This document shows positions 1 to 7,696 of a stretch of DNA of 64,000 nucleotides, in pieces; positions within the stretch are counted from its first letter, which is position 1, and every line of letters starts with the position of its first letter. A program made the translations under genes and the position numbers. This DNA is from an uncultured Bacteroidales bacterium. Its GTDB lineage: Bacteria; Bacteroidota; Bacteroidia; Bacteroidales; P3. The notes beneath the pieces are model-generated. The model saw only the letters and a list, made by a program, of their open reading frames with translations. It was not told the origin of the DNA and did not search any database. Where the stretch lies: NCBI GenBank assembly GCA_947165255.1, contig CAMUZR010000007.1, forward strand, positions 1 to 64,000. Reading direction: 5' to 3'.

Positions 1-10
1 AAATTCTTGC

Positions 11-18
11 TATCTTTG
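11..18 (+). promoter_or_regulatory. Bacteroidota -7 promoter element (TATCTTTG)
   Basis: TATCTTTG matches the TAnnTTTG -7 element used by the primary sigma factor of Bacteroidota. The -33 partner would lie before the window start, so it cannot be checked. It would give the following deacylase gene a leader of about 100 nt. Confidence 0.55.
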
Positions 19-126
19 CACAACAGCGTTGCACTTCGAGGTTGAATCTATAGGAGAAAACCTCCGCCGCCCAGGGCAATAAATATCCCGCTGCCGCGTT
101 ATGCAAGGCAAAAAACACTCACCGCT

Positions 127-669
127 ATGCCCGATTTCTACGTCAGCGAACCCATGGCCACCCTTCCGGCCACCTATAAGTCTGCCGCGCAGCAAACCAT
201 TTTCGAAACCCTCGCCCAGCTCGGCATCCCTTTCCTGCGGGTCGACACCGGCGACGGCACCACCATGGAGGCCTGCGTCCCCATCGGGGCCAAGCTGCAA
301 AACCCCGTCATCAAAACCGTCTTCGTCACCAACCGCCAGCAAACCCTCTTCTGGCTCTATGTCACCGACCCCGACCGTCCCTTTGTCACCAAGGACTTCT
401 GCGGAGCGCTGGGCATTCCGCGTGTGTCCTTTGCCTCGGAGGAACATCTGGTGGCCATGATGGGCACTCCCCACGGCGCCACCACCGTGCTGGCCCTGGC
501 ATTGGACAAGGAACACCGCATACAGCTAGTGATAGACCGCGCCATTGCCCAGGCCGAATATATCTCCTGCACCGACGGCACCAACACCGGCTTTGTGCGC
601 CTGCGGGTGGACGACCTTCTGCAGCGCTTTCTCCCCCACACCGGCCACACACCCCTCTTACTCGGCTGA
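127..669 (+). CDS. proX: Prolyl-tRNA editing protein (ProX/YbaK-type trans-editing deacylase)
   Basis: This 180-residue protein looks like a free-standing YbaK/ProX deacylase, which hydrolyses mischarged tRNA (typically Ala-tRNAPro) in the cytosol as a proofreading step for prolyl-tRNA synthetase. Family signs are the N-terminal block around residues 20-60 (LGIPFLRVDTGDG, then the conserved lysine-containing KTVFV strand), the PHGATTVLALALD segment near residue 117 that corresponds to the ProX GxxTP/PL region, and the C-terminal NTGFVRLRVDDLLQRFL helix typical of ProX. The length fits the family (about 165-180). The ATG at 127 is the first in frame; an ATG at 101 is in another frame. It stands alone and converges on lrgB. 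The exact mischarged amino acid cannot be read from sequence. Confidence 0.85.
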   Translation: MPDFYVSEPMATLPATYKSAAQQTIFETLAQLGIPFLRVDTGDGTTMEACVPIGAKLQNPVIKTVFVTNRQQTLFWLYVTDPDRPFVTKDFCGALGIPRVSFASEEHLVAMMGTPHGATTVLALALDKEHRIQLVIDRAIAQAEYISCTDGTNTGFVRLRVDDLLQRFLPHTGHTPLLLG

Positions 670-734
670 CCTCCTTGGCTGTACCCTCTTCCAGGCTTCG
701 CTATTTCCTTGTTTCTTCCTCGTTTGCTGCTCTC

Positions 735-764
735 TAGTTCTTTGTTTGTAGAGCCAAAGAACTA
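735..764. terminator. Hairpin between convergent genes
   Basis: TAGTTCTTT at 735-743 pairs perfectly with AAAGAACTA at 756-764 around a 12-nt loop, between the converging ends of the deacylase gene and lrgB. There is no long T tract, so its role as a terminator is inferred from position. A similar AGTTCTT/AAGAACT hairpin occurs at 38094-38121, downstream of eno. Confidence 0.4.
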
Positions 765-851
765 TGCGCCATCCATACCCCTTGCCCACAAGATGTGGCG
801 GGCCGAGGCACAGGCTGCGCGCGGGTGGGGGAAGGCCGGCGTGGGGGCGAG

Positions 852-1559
852 TTAGAGGTGTGGGGCGACGATGACCGTGTTGAAAAGGGGCACCAGTACG
901 GCCGTGGCCACGCCCATGAGGGCAATGCAGAGTCCGCTGACGGCTCCTTCCAGGGCGCCAAGCTCTATGGCGCGGGCGGTGCCGATGCCGTGCGAGGCGC
1001 TGCCCATGGCGGCTCCAACGGCAATGGGGTTTTTGATGTGCAGCAGTTTTAGAATCAGGGGGCCAAAGATGCCGCCAAAGATGCCGCACAGGGCCACCGA
1101 TATGGCTGTGATGGCTGTGTTGCCGCCGATGCCTTTGGCCACCTCCATGGCGATGGGCACCGTGACCGACTTGGGCTCCAGCGCCAGCAGAAACACTTCG
1201 TCCAGCCGAAACCAACGGCAAAGAAGGTACACGCTGGCCACGCCCACCGTGCTGCCTACCACCACGGCGCTCAGTATGGGCAGCAGGTATTCGCGGATGG
1301 TGTTTCGCTGCTCGTACATGGTCAGTCCCAGTGCCACCACGCTAGGGCCTAGCATGAAGCTAATCATGGAGTTGCATTGGATGTAGTGTTGTGCCGGGAT
1401 GTCGAATAGGAGCAGGAAGGCAACGATAACGGGCACACTGATGAGCATGGGGTTGAGCAGCATTATCTTGGAGCGTGTGCGCATCCATACGGCCAGCAGG
1501 TATACTCCCACGGTCAGCCCCAGCATCACTGGGGTACTGGACAGCATCTCGCGTATCAT
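852..1559 (-). CDS. lrgB: LrgB family inner-membrane protein
   Basis: A 235-residue polytopic membrane protein of the LrgB/CidB family (PF04172), the partner of holin-like LrgA/CidA. In other bacteria these pairs influence murein hydrolase activity and pyruvate or overflow-metabolite transport. Visible marks are repeated hydrophobic segments and the conserved central stretch LEPKSVTVPIAMEVAKGIGG (about residues 127-146), followed by the SHGIGTARAIELG motif near residue 190, both hallmarks of LrgB. The start ATG overlaps the lrgA stop by 4 bp (ATGA), so the two are translationally coupled. The function in Bacteroidota is inferred only from the family. Confidence 0.93.
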   Translation of the reverse strand: MIREMLSSTPVMLGLTVGVYLLAVWMRTRSKIMLLNPMLISVPVIVAFLLLFDIPAQHYIQCNSMISFMLGPSVVALGLTMYEQRNTIREYLLPILSAVVVGSTVGVASVYLLCRWFRLDEVFLLALEPKSVTVPIAMEVAKGIGGNTAITAISVALCGIFGGIFGPLILKLLHIKNPIAVGAAMGSASHGIGTARAIELGALEGAVSGLCIALMGVATAVLVPLFNTVIVAPHL

Positions 1560-1930
1560 CGGCGTCCCCCTTTCTTTTCCCTACGGTGCTGCAAGGCGCT
1601 CATACCGCCGACGGTATAGCCCGTGGCGGCCATTACGCAGACGGTGCTGAGCACGATCACGCCCAGCCATCCCAGCCAACTCATCTTTATCACCCCCCAG
1701 AGGTCGATGATGCCCATGACGGCTGGGATAAAGAATATGGTCATATTGCCTGTGAGGAAGTGGGCCACCTTTTCAATACGGTGGGGTTTGATGACTTTGG
1801 TGGTCAGGGCTATAAAAAGCAGCATCATGCCCACCACGCTGCCAGGAACGAAGTGCCCCATGAACACTGAGAGGCACTCGCCCGCGGCCAGAAAGGCCAT
1901 GATGATGCCAAATCCGATGATTACTTCCAT
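1556..1930 (-). CDS. lrgA: LrgA/CidA family holin-like protein
   Basis: A 124-residue protein with about four hydrophobic segments, the size and layout of LrgA/CidA (PF03788). Conserved family features include the FLAAGECLSVFM start and the HFVPGSVVGMMLLFIAL segment (PG-S-hG-M), followed by the phage-holin-like third span. It is the first gene of the lrgAB pair, with lrgB starting inside its stop codon. A putative -7 element on the minus strand sits about 60 nt upstream. The ORF ends with a basic cytoplasmic tail (HRREKKGGRR). Confidence 0.92.
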   Translation of the reverse strand: MEVIIGFGIIMAFLAAGECLSVFMGHFVPGSVVGMMLLFIALTTKVIKPHRIEKVAHFLTGNMTIFFIPAVMGIIDLWGVIKMSWLGWLGVIVLSTVCVMAATGYTVGGMSALQHRREKKGGRR

Positions 1931-1989
1931 TACGTATGATGTTGTTACTTAGGGTTGCGTGTTGTATTGCCTTAGTCTGTTTTGGGCTG

Positions 1990-1997
1990 CAAAGATA
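1990..1997 (-). promoter_or_regulatory. -7 promoter element for lrgAB
   Basis: On the minus strand the bases read TATCTTTG, a perfect TAnnTTTG element, followed by C and then a leader of about 55 nt to the lrgA start. No clear TTTG at the -33 spacing was found. Confidence 0.5.
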
Positions 1998-2099
1998 GTA
2001 AAAATAATTGAAAGTGCAGGGGGCGGGTTGCCGTGCGGGCTCTGGGGCGAACGCCCAAGGGTGCTGTCCACCACCCTTTGGGTAGTTCCGAAGGTGTGT

Positions 2100-2139
2100 A
2101 AAAAGTGTTAAAACTTGATTTGTAGTTAAAAAGTGTTAA
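2100..2139 (+). repeat. Two 12-bp direct repeats upstream of the ECF sigma gene
   Basis: AAAAAGTGTTAA occurs at 2100-2111 and again at 2128-2139, a 28-bp step, about 70-100 bp upstream of the sigma factor start. The second copy abuts TTTTTGCC, which resembles a -7 element. The arrangement could be an operator or an autoregulated ECF promoter; this is inference from position. Confidence 0.4.
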
Positions 2140-2205
2140 TTTTTGCCGCTTTTTGTAACATTTTCCCTCCAAACGCAACTAATAAAAGTGTGAAGAGAAA
2201 ATAAT

Positions 2206-2718
2206 ATGACTCCCGCTCATAAGTTAACATACTACCAACAGCTCATCACTCACTATCGAGAAATGATTTTCAGGGTAAGCCGTATCTACGCGGCCGGCGA
2301 TGCCGAATTCATGGACGACCTGTTTCAGGAGATATCGATAGCCTTGTGGGAGAGCCTCGAAAACTACCAGGGACGCAGCCAGGAGTCGACGTGGGTGTGG
2401 AATGTGGCACAGAAGAAAGCCCGGTACTGCCTGCGCAAAAGGAAGGTGGAGGAAAAGCACTTCCAAAGGGGGTTGCCCGAAGAGGCCTACGATACTCCCA
2501 CCGAGGGCGACCGGAGTGAGGACATAGAAGAGCTCTATGGGGCCATTGCCCAATTGGATCCCGATGATCAATTGCTGGTGACGCTGCGCCTCGACGAAAA
2601 GAGCTACCGCGAGATTTCTGCCCAGACGGGCATTGCCGAAGGGGTACTTCGCACCCGATACTCACGCATTGTGCAGCAGCTGAGGCAGATAATGACCGGA
2701 ACACAATTAACCCAATAA
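2206..2718 (+). CDS. ECF-type RNA polymerase sigma factor
   Basis: A 170-residue sigma-70 family protein of ECF size, predicted to redirect RNA polymerase to a small regulon. Region 2 is seen at about residues 12-75, with a DDLFQEISIALWESLENYQG core and a Trp/Arg-rich 2.4 region (STWVWNVAQKKARYCLRKRK). Region 4 lies at about 105-165, where QLLVTLRLDEKSYREISAQ and the following TGIAEGVLRTRYSR form the helix-turn-helix. The middle is a short acidic linker. The next gene, 20 bp downstream, has a basic N-terminal arm and one membrane span and could act as its anti-sigma factor. Promoter specificity cannot be told from this sequence. Confidence 0.9.
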   Translation: MTPAHKLTYYQQLITHYREMIFRVSRIYAAGDAEFMDDLFQEISIALWESLENYQGRSQESTWVWNVAQKKARYCLRKRKVEEKHFQRGLPEEAYDTPTEGDRSEDIEELYGAIAQLDPDDQLLVTLRLDEKSYREISAQTGIAEGVLRTRYSRIVQQLRQIMTGTQLTQ

Positions 2719-2738
2719 TAATAAATTCTTAAGTAGTT

Positions 2739-3686
2739 ATGGATGAAGATTTTTTTGATAAATACCGCGAGGCTTGGAGGAGAGATGCCGACGAGCTTTT
2801 GGACAAAGTATCTCCGCCAACGGAGCAATTGATAGAGAACGTATTGAGTTATGAACGCCGCCGCCGCCGTCGCCGCACGGCTTTCCTGAGCGGCATGGCC
2901 GCCATGCTGCTGCTGGCCGTTACGGTAGTCTTTTTTATCCCGAACGAGGCCGATAGCGCCCCTATCCCAATGGTGGCTTCTGTTTCGCCAGAGGAGCAGG
3001 CTGCCGACACCTGCGGAGCTCCCTCGGGGACTACGCATCGCGATGCTGCGCCACTGCAAGCGCCCCAAAGGGCGGATGAGGCGGGCTATGCTATTGCAGT
3101 CACGCCTGGACCGAAGGCTCTTTTGCCCGAGGTGGGCAATTCGACTCCGACGCTGCCCCATGATGCCGAGACCCATTTGGCCCAGGCCAATATAGGAGTT
3201 ACCCATCTCGACGACTATCCCTTGGACAACTCCCATGCCGTGCCGGCCACTGTGCTCACGGCCATGGACAGTGCTTCGTGGGAGTGGCTGAGTACACTGT
3301 TTGCCTTGGCTTCCGATGCACCCAGCGCCTCGGCCGAGTCGGTGCAGTTTGTCCAGCGCAGTTTAAAGCCCTCCGACGTGGACCGCTATTCTGCCTCCTT
3401 GGGCATGGACACGGGCAGCTATCTGCTGGGTGCGCTGCCCATGGAAAGGTCGGTCGTGGTCATCCACTACGAGTCGATACCCGACCTGATTGACCTGCGT
3501 GGCGGACATCCCAGCTATGCCGAGAAGGACACCCATCTCAACCATCAGCAGCATCGCTCCCAGGAGCGGTTGCCCAAGGACAATGAGAAAATGCCCAACC
3601 GCCACAATGTCATTATTAACTCGCCCACCTATTATCAGACTATAGTGCCGGGCAGCAACACGGACCCAAGGCAAATCCGCCGCTAG
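2739..3686 (+). CDS. Single-span membrane protein, candidate anti-sigma factor
   Basis: A 315-residue protein not assigned to a family by eye. The first 40 residues are charged and helical, followed by a run of seven arginines (residues 40-46), one hydrophobic span at about 48-67 (FLSGMAAMLLLAVTVVFFI), then a long, low-complexity, Ser/Pro/Ala-rich periplasmic region. This is the topology of anti-sigma factors (cytoplasmic arm, one span, periplasmic sensor), and it directly follows the ECF gene. No zinc-binding HxxxCxxC motif is visible, so the anti-sigma role is inferred from context only. The C-terminal part (NRHNVIINSPTYYQTIVPG) is hydrophilic and may contact the outer-membrane protein encoded next. 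Confidence 0.75.
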   Translation: MDEDFFDKYREAWRRDADELLDKVSPPTEQLIENVLSYERRRRRRRTAFLSGMAAMLLLAVTVVFFIPNEADSAPIPMVASVSPEEQAADTCGAPSGTTHRDAAPLQAPQRADEAGYAIAVTPGPKALLPEVGNSTPTLPHDAETHLAQANIGVTHLDDYPLDNSHAVPATVLTAMDSASWEWLSTLFALASDAPSASAESVQFVQRSLKPSDVDRYSASLGMDTGSYLLGALPMERSVVVIHYESIPDLIDLRGGHPSYAEKDTHLNHQQHRSQERLPKDNEKMPNRHNVIINSPTYYQTIVPGSNTDPRQIRR

Positions 3687-3762
3687 GGTCGAAGGTATTC
3701 ACCTACGCTTTTTGAAAACAGTTCATTTTATTATTCTAAACAATTACTAAAAAAAAACATCT

Positions 3763-4422
3763 ATGAAAAAGACATTCACCCTTGCAATGCTTTTGCTGGT
3801 AGCCGTTTCGTGCGCATTCGGCCAGTACCGTCCCAAGAAAATGCCCCACCATCGCAGTGGCGGCAGCCGAGGCTCCTCGTCGGCCCAAAGTGAGATTTCG
3901 GTTGGCGTGGGCTACATGTCCACCGGCCAGTTGGTCAACATCATCGAGAGTGCCAAACAGGCCCATGACAACTTCAACAACCCCATGGGCAACGAAGAGA
4001 TGAACACCAACCTTGCGGTCTTCGGTCCCTCCTTTACGGTGCAGTATTTGTATGGCCTTTCGGAGCACCTTTACTTAGGAGCGGGCGTGGTCTATCAGCA
4101 GGCCACGGGTATGCAGGCGGTCCTGTCGGACATGTCGGGCAGCGAAAATAACTATGTTTTCGCCGGCAAGTACCTCACCTTCATGCCCACCCTTAAGCTC
4201 TATTGGTTCAATCGCGAACATTTCGGCATGTACTCTAAGTTGGCACTGGGTGGCACCTACCGCATGGAGAGCGTCAACGGCGTCAGCGACAACGGCTTTA
4301 TGTTCAACGGGCAGCTGAGTGCCTTCTGCCTTGAGTTTGGCGGCGAGCATTTCCGTGCCTTTCTGGAGTCGGGCTTCGGCGCCAGCGGTTCGGGCTTCGG
4401 CGGCCTGAAATATACTTTTTGA
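3763..4422 (+). CDS. Small outer-membrane beta-barrel protein
   Basis: A 219-residue protein with a signal peptide at residues 1-20 (MKKTFTLAMLLLVAVSCAFG, cleavage near FGQ). A short basic Gly/Ser linker (about 24-42) is followed by alternating amphipathic strands rich in Tyr, Phe and Gly, ending in the aromatic KYTF typical of outer-membrane barrels. The size suggests an eight-stranded barrel such as OmpA/OmpX-like members of the porin superfamily. It lies 76 bp after the presumed anti-sigma gene and is followed by a terminator, so the three genes form a likely unit in which the barrel is a target or signal partner of the sigma system. Function unknown. Confidence 0.75.
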   Translation: MKKTFTLAMLLLVAVSCAFGQYRPKKMPHHRSGGSRGSSSAQSEISVGVGYMSTGQLVNIIESAKQAHDNFNNPMGNEEMNTNLAVFGPSFTVQYLYGLSEHLYLGAGVVYQQATGMQAVLSDMSGSENNYVFAGKYLTFMPTLKLYWFNREHFGMYSKLALGGTYRMESVNGVSDNGFMFNGQLSAFCLEFGGEHFRAFLESGFGASGSGFGGLKYTF

Positions 4423-4475
4423 CGGAAAGGCCGAGATGGCTTTACGTTATTGTCCCCAACCAACCTTTTACACTG

Positions 4476-4509
4476 AGGAGCTTCCCCTACCGCGGAGGCT
4501 CCTTTTTTT
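4476..4509 (+). terminator. Rho-independent terminator
   Basis: AGGAGCTTCC (4476-4485) pairs with GGAGGCTCCT (4494-4503), with one G-T wobble and an 8-nt loop, and runs into seven Ts. It ends the sigma factor/membrane protein/barrel unit. Confidence 0.85.
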
Positions 4510-4531
4510 GAGTTCGGTGGAAAGGGAAAAA

Positions 4532-4562
4532 TTTGCTATTTCGCTAAAATATCGTATATTTG
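4532..4562 (+). promoter_or_regulatory. Promoter of the S46 peptidase gene
   Basis: TTTG at 4532-4535, exactly 19 bp, then TATATTTG at 4555-4562, a full match to the Bacteroidota -33/-7 promoter. It leaves a leader of about 55 nt before the ATG at 4622. Confidence 0.85.
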
Positions 4563-4621
4563 CATTTCCAATGATGTATTTTGCGTAGATAAAATATATT
4601 GATAATTAGTAATATAATAAA

Positions 4622-6808
4622 ATGAAAAAATTCTTTACCAAAGCAATTCTTGCCCTGACGCTGCTGGTGGCCCTGCCCGGCATCAGCCGTGCCGACGAGG
4701 GCATGTGGCTTCTGAACCTCATCGGCAAGAACTATGCCGACATGCAGAAAGCCGGTTTCAAACTCACTCCCGAAGACATTTACAGTATCAACCAAAGCTG
4801 CATTAAGGACGCCATAGTCGGCCTCGGCAACGACGGCCGCTACTTCTGGCACTTCTGCACCGGCGAGATTATCTCCGACCAAGGCCTTGTCAGCACGAAC
4901 CACCACTGCGGCTACGGTAAGCTGCAGGAGCATTCCACCGTGGCTCACGACTACCTGCGCGACGGATTTTGGGCTTACAGCAAGGACCAGGAGCTGCCCA
5001 ATCCCGGCCTCACCGCTTCCATTCTGGTGCGCGTTGATGACGTCACTGCCCAGGTGTTGGCCACCGTTAACGATGAGATGACCGAGGCCGATCGCGCCCA
5101 GGCCATTGCCAAGATTAGCGAGGAGTTGGCCGCCAAGGGCAAGGCTGAGAACCCCGGTTGCGAGGCCAGTGTGCGCCCCATGTTCAACGGCAATCAGTTC
5201 TTCCTCTTCATCCACCGCATCTATAAGGATGTCCGCCTGGTGGGCGCTCCCCCTTCGAGCATGGGTAAGTTCGGCGGCGACACCGACAACTGGATGTGGC
5301 CCCGCCACACCTGCGACTTCTCGCTCTTCCGCATCTACACCGCCCCCGACGGCAGCCCCGCCTCCTACGCCCAGGAGAATGTGCCCCTGAAACCCAAGCA
5401 CCACCTGCCCGTCAGCATCAAGGGCATCCAGGACGGCGACTTTGCTATGGTGATGGGATTTCCCGGCACCACCGACCGCTTCCTTACCTCCTATGGCCTC
5501 GAAGAGACCATGAACATTACCAATAAATTGGTGTATGAAATCCGTAGCGTAAAAATTGGTGTCCTGCGCGAGCAAATGGCTTCCAGTCAGGAAATCCGCA
5601 TCAAGTACGCCTCCAAATATGCTTCCTGCTCGAACTATTGGAAGAATGCCCACGAAGCCAATATCGCCCTTAAGAAACTGGACATCATGTCGGTTAAACG
5701 CGGCATCGAGAACGAGTACCGCGAGTGGGCTAAGGGCCATGATATGAAATACTCCCGCGCTTTGGGCCGCATTCAGGACGGCTATGCAGTCCGCGCCACC
5801 TATCAGGAGGCCAGCCAGTATGTGGTGGAAGGCCTGCTCTCGGGTCCCGAACTGCCTTGGCAGGGCTTCCGTATCGGCCGCAGCATCCTCGTGGCAAACG
5901 AGCGCTTCGGTCAGGACGCTTCTCACATGCAGGGCGTCTATACCAATTTGGCTGCCAACATGGCTTCGTTCTATAAGGACTACGACGTGGCTACCGAAAA
6001 GAAACTCATCGCCGCTCTTTATAAGTATGTTTACGAGAATATGAATAAGAGCTATCTGCCCGAGTTCCTCACTGAGGCCTGCAAGAAATACAAAGGCGAC
6101 TGGAAGAAATATGCTGAGACGCTGGTCGACAAGTCTATCTTCCGCGACCAGACCACCTTCGACAAGTTCATGAAAAACCCCAAACTTAAGACGATTGAGA
6201 AGGACGGTATTTATCTGACTGGTAAGGCTATTTATGACGCCTACCTGGCTATCAACCAGAATGTGCCCCAGGCCAGTACCGACGACCTGAACCGTGGCAA
6301 GCGCGACTTCGTGGACGGCATCCTCCGCATGAACGACGGAAAGAAACTGATGGCTCCTGATGCTAACAGCACTATCCGTCTCACCTACGGCAATGTCAAG
6401 TCCTACCGTCCCCGCAATGCGGTTTCCTACGACTATTTTACCACTCTCGACGGCGTGATGGAGAAGGAAGGCCCCGTGGGAGGCGAGTTTGAAGTGCCCG
6501 CCCGCCTGAAGCATCTCTATGCTGCCAAGGACTTTGGTCAGTATGCCAATGCCAATGGCGAGCTGCCCACCTGCTTCATCACCACCAACGACATTACCGG
6601 CGGCAACAGCGGCAGCCCGGTGATGGATGCCAACGGAAACCTCATCGGCTTGGCCTTCGACGGCAATAGCGAGGCCATGTCGGGCGATATAGACTTTGAG
6701 GAGAACCTGCAGCGCTGCATCTGCCTTGATGCCCGCTATATGTTGTGGGTTATCGATAAGTATGCCGGTGCCCAGAACCTCATTGACGAGATGACTATTG
6801 TCAAGTAG
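4622..6808 (+). CDS. S46 family dipeptidyl-peptidase, DPP7-like
   Basis: A 728-residue secreted serine exopeptidase of family S46, which removes dipeptides from peptide N-termini in the periplasm; asaccharolytic and gut Bacteroidales use such enzymes to feed on peptides. The signal peptide is residues 1-24 (ends SRADEG). The chymotrypsin-like triad is visible: His95 in TNHHCGYG, Asp232 in WPRHTCDFS and Ser663 in GGNSGSP. Residue Ser+16 is Phe, the P2-hydrophobic determinant described for DPP7/DPP11. Residue Ser+18 is Gly (FDGN), where DPP11 has the Arg that selects Asp/Glu. The specificity is therefore expected to be DPP7-like (hydrophobic P1). Full family length (about 700-730). Monocistronic, with its own promoter and a strong terminator. 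Confidence 0.95.
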   Translation: MKKFFTKAILALTLLVALPGISRADEGMWLLNLIGKNYADMQKAGFKLTPEDIYSINQSCIKDAIVGLGNDGRYFWHFCTGEIISDQGLVSTNHHCGYGKLQEHSTVAHDYLRDGFWAYSKDQELPNPGLTASILVRVDDVTAQVLATVNDEMTEADRAQAIAKISEELAAKGKAENPGCEASVRPMFNGNQFFLFIHRIYKDVRLVGAPPSSMGKFGGDTDNWMWPRHTCDFSLFRIYTAPDGSPASYAQENVPLKPKHHLPVSIKGIQDGDFAMVMGFPGTTDRFLTSYGLEETMNITNKLVYEIRSVKIGVLREQMASSQEIRIKYASKYASCSNYWKNAHEANIALKKLDIMSVKRGIENEYREWAKGHDMKYSRALGRIQDGYAVRATYQEASQYVVEGLLSGPELPWQGFRIGRSILVANERFGQDASHMQGVYTNLAANMASFYKDYDVATEKKLIAALYKYVYENMNKSYLPEFLTEACKKYKGDWKKYAETLVDKSIFRDQTTFDKFMKNPKLKTIEKDGIYLTGKAIYDAYLAINQNVPQASTDDLNRGKRDFVDGILRMNDGKKLMAPDANSTIRLTYGNVKSYRPRNAVSYDYFTTLDGVMEKEGPVGGEFEVPARLKHLYAAKDFGQYANANGELPTCFITTNDITGGNSGSPVMDANGNLIGLAFDGNSEAMSGDIDFEENLQRCICLDARYMLWVIDKYAGAQNLIDEMTIVK

Positions 6809-6833
6809 TCAGCCTCTGAGATAAATGTATAAA

Positions 6834-6868
6834 GCCGGGGCCGCCCAACGGGCGGCCCCGGCTTTTTT
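6834..6868 (+). terminator. Strong Rho-independent terminator
   Basis: A perfect 13-bp GC stem (6834-6846 with 6850-6862), a 3-nt loop and six Ts, located 25 bp after the S46 peptidase stop. Confidence 0.95.
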
Positions 6869-6960
6869 GGTTTGAATGGGTGTGCGAGAATGGTAATTGG
6901 GGGTGATGTTTGTTGCCGTTGGGCTATAGGGCTGCTGTTAGCGGTTGCCTTGTTTCTATG

Positions 6961-7197
6961 TCGCGTCCCTGCTGGGACGCCTTCCAGTGATACAGATAGA
7001 CACCGCACGGCGCCATCGGCTTGTACGGTGTTATTGAGGTCGCGTCCCTGCCGGGACGCCTTCCGGTGCTACGGATGGGCACCGCACTGCGCCTACGGCT
7101 TGTACGGTGTTATTGAGGTCGCGTCCCTGCCGGGACGCCTTCCGGTGCTACGGACGGGCACCGCACTGCGCCTACGGCTTGTACGGTGTTATTGAGG
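6961..7197. repeat. Tandem array of three 79-bp repeats with an internal hairpin
   Basis: Three units start at 6961, 7040 and 7119 with an exact 79-bp period. Units 2 and 3 are nearly identical; unit 1 carries several substitutions. Each begins with a short palindrome GCGTCCCTGCCGGGACGC (unit 1: CTGCTGGG), followed by a block starting CACCGCACTGCGCC and ending GTACGGTGTTATTGAG. The same blocks recur in inverted order near 48389-48618. A reading frame runs through the array but has no family signature. There are no unique spacers, so this is not a CRISPR array. The array ends 2 bp before a truncated gene (7200-7259). Confidence 0.9.
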
Positions 7198-7199
7198 TC

Positions 7200-7259
7200 T
7201 CACCCCTTGAAGACGACGTGAACCACCTGCAAATTGGAACCGTGATAGAGCGTAATCAT
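7200..7259 (-). pseudogene. Truncated DUF3990-type gene (19 residues left)
   Basis: On the minus strand an ATG that overlaps the stop of the DUF3791 gene (ATGA) opens a 19-codon frame beginning MITLYHGSN and stopping at 7200. The YHGSN start is how DUF3990 proteins begin, and DUF3990 genes normally follow DUF3791 genes. The normal protein is about 150 residues. The homologous reading frame is lost where the 79-bp repeat array starts, so the rest of the gene seems to have been deleted or replaced. The assignment rests on five to nine residues plus synteny and is tentative. Confidence 0.5.
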
Positions 7260-7468
7260 AGTGTGCCTCCCATTCTGCGACAATAGGCTGAGAGGTCGCG
7301 CACATTGGATGCAAACGACTGAGTGTGCAGATAGCCATACTGACGATCAAAAAGTTCTAAAGCCTTATATTGGCTCAGATACTTTGCAGCCTCCGAGGTA
7401 GTGAGCCCATAATGCTCTGCGAACTCTGCAATAAGTGCCACTATATATCGAACCTTGTCCGATGCCAT
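7256..7468 (-). CDS. DUF3791 family small protein
   Basis: A 70-residue helical protein of the DUF3791 type: the pattern DKVRYIVALIAEFAEHYGLT, then SEAAKYLSQYKALELF and YGYLHTQSF matches the family layout (helix, AxxYL helix, LHTQS, final helix). DUF3791 genes usually precede DUF3990 genes in Bacteroidota and Firmicutes, and such pairs have been suspected to be toxin-antitoxin or conflict modules; no activity can be read here. Its partner downstream is reduced to a 19-codon stub. It is on the minus strand after the S9 peptidase and cupin genes, separated from them by a terminator. Confidence 0.75.
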   Translation of the reverse strand: MASDKVRYIVALIAEFAEHYGLTTSEAAKYLSQYKALELFDRQYGYLHTQSFASNVRDLSAYCRRMGGTL

Positions 7469-7636
7469 TGTTTGATATGTTTTATTTGATAACGCGATTA
7501 TTCTGTTTTTCGTATGTGTGCTTGTGATTAATCCTATTATTCCAATGACAAGGGCAATTCATCTGTCATTTCTCTTTTCTTGATAATGCCACCCCAAGTA
7601 AACTCCCACATGACCGTACTTTTGCGCCTTCTATAG

Positions 7637-7674
7637 AAAAAAATAGCAGTGTGCCATGACCACGGCACACTGCT
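7637..7674 (-). terminator. Terminator of the S9 peptidase-cupin operon
   Basis: AGCAGTGTGCC (7645-7655) pairs perfectly with GGCACACTGCT (7664-7674). On the minus strand the 11-bp stem is followed by ATTTTTTTC. It lies about 20 bp past the stop of the cupin gene. Confidence 0.9.
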
Positions 7675-7696
7675 CGCAATGCGTATTACACATTTT

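Noticed and set aside
4544..6514. 656-codon minus-strand frame opposite the S46 peptidase
   Set aside because: The plus strand encodes a complete S46 enzyme with all catalytic residues; the antisense frame is a codon-bias artefact.
6872..7195. 107-codon plus-strand frame through the 79-bp repeats
   Set aside because: It is made mostly of the repeat units, begins in the intergenic region and has no resemblance to a protein family.
6961..7197. CRISPR-like appearance of the 79-bp array
   Set aside because: The units are directly adjacent without unique spacers, the period is too long for a CRISPR repeat-spacer unit with conserved repeat only, and no cas genes are present.
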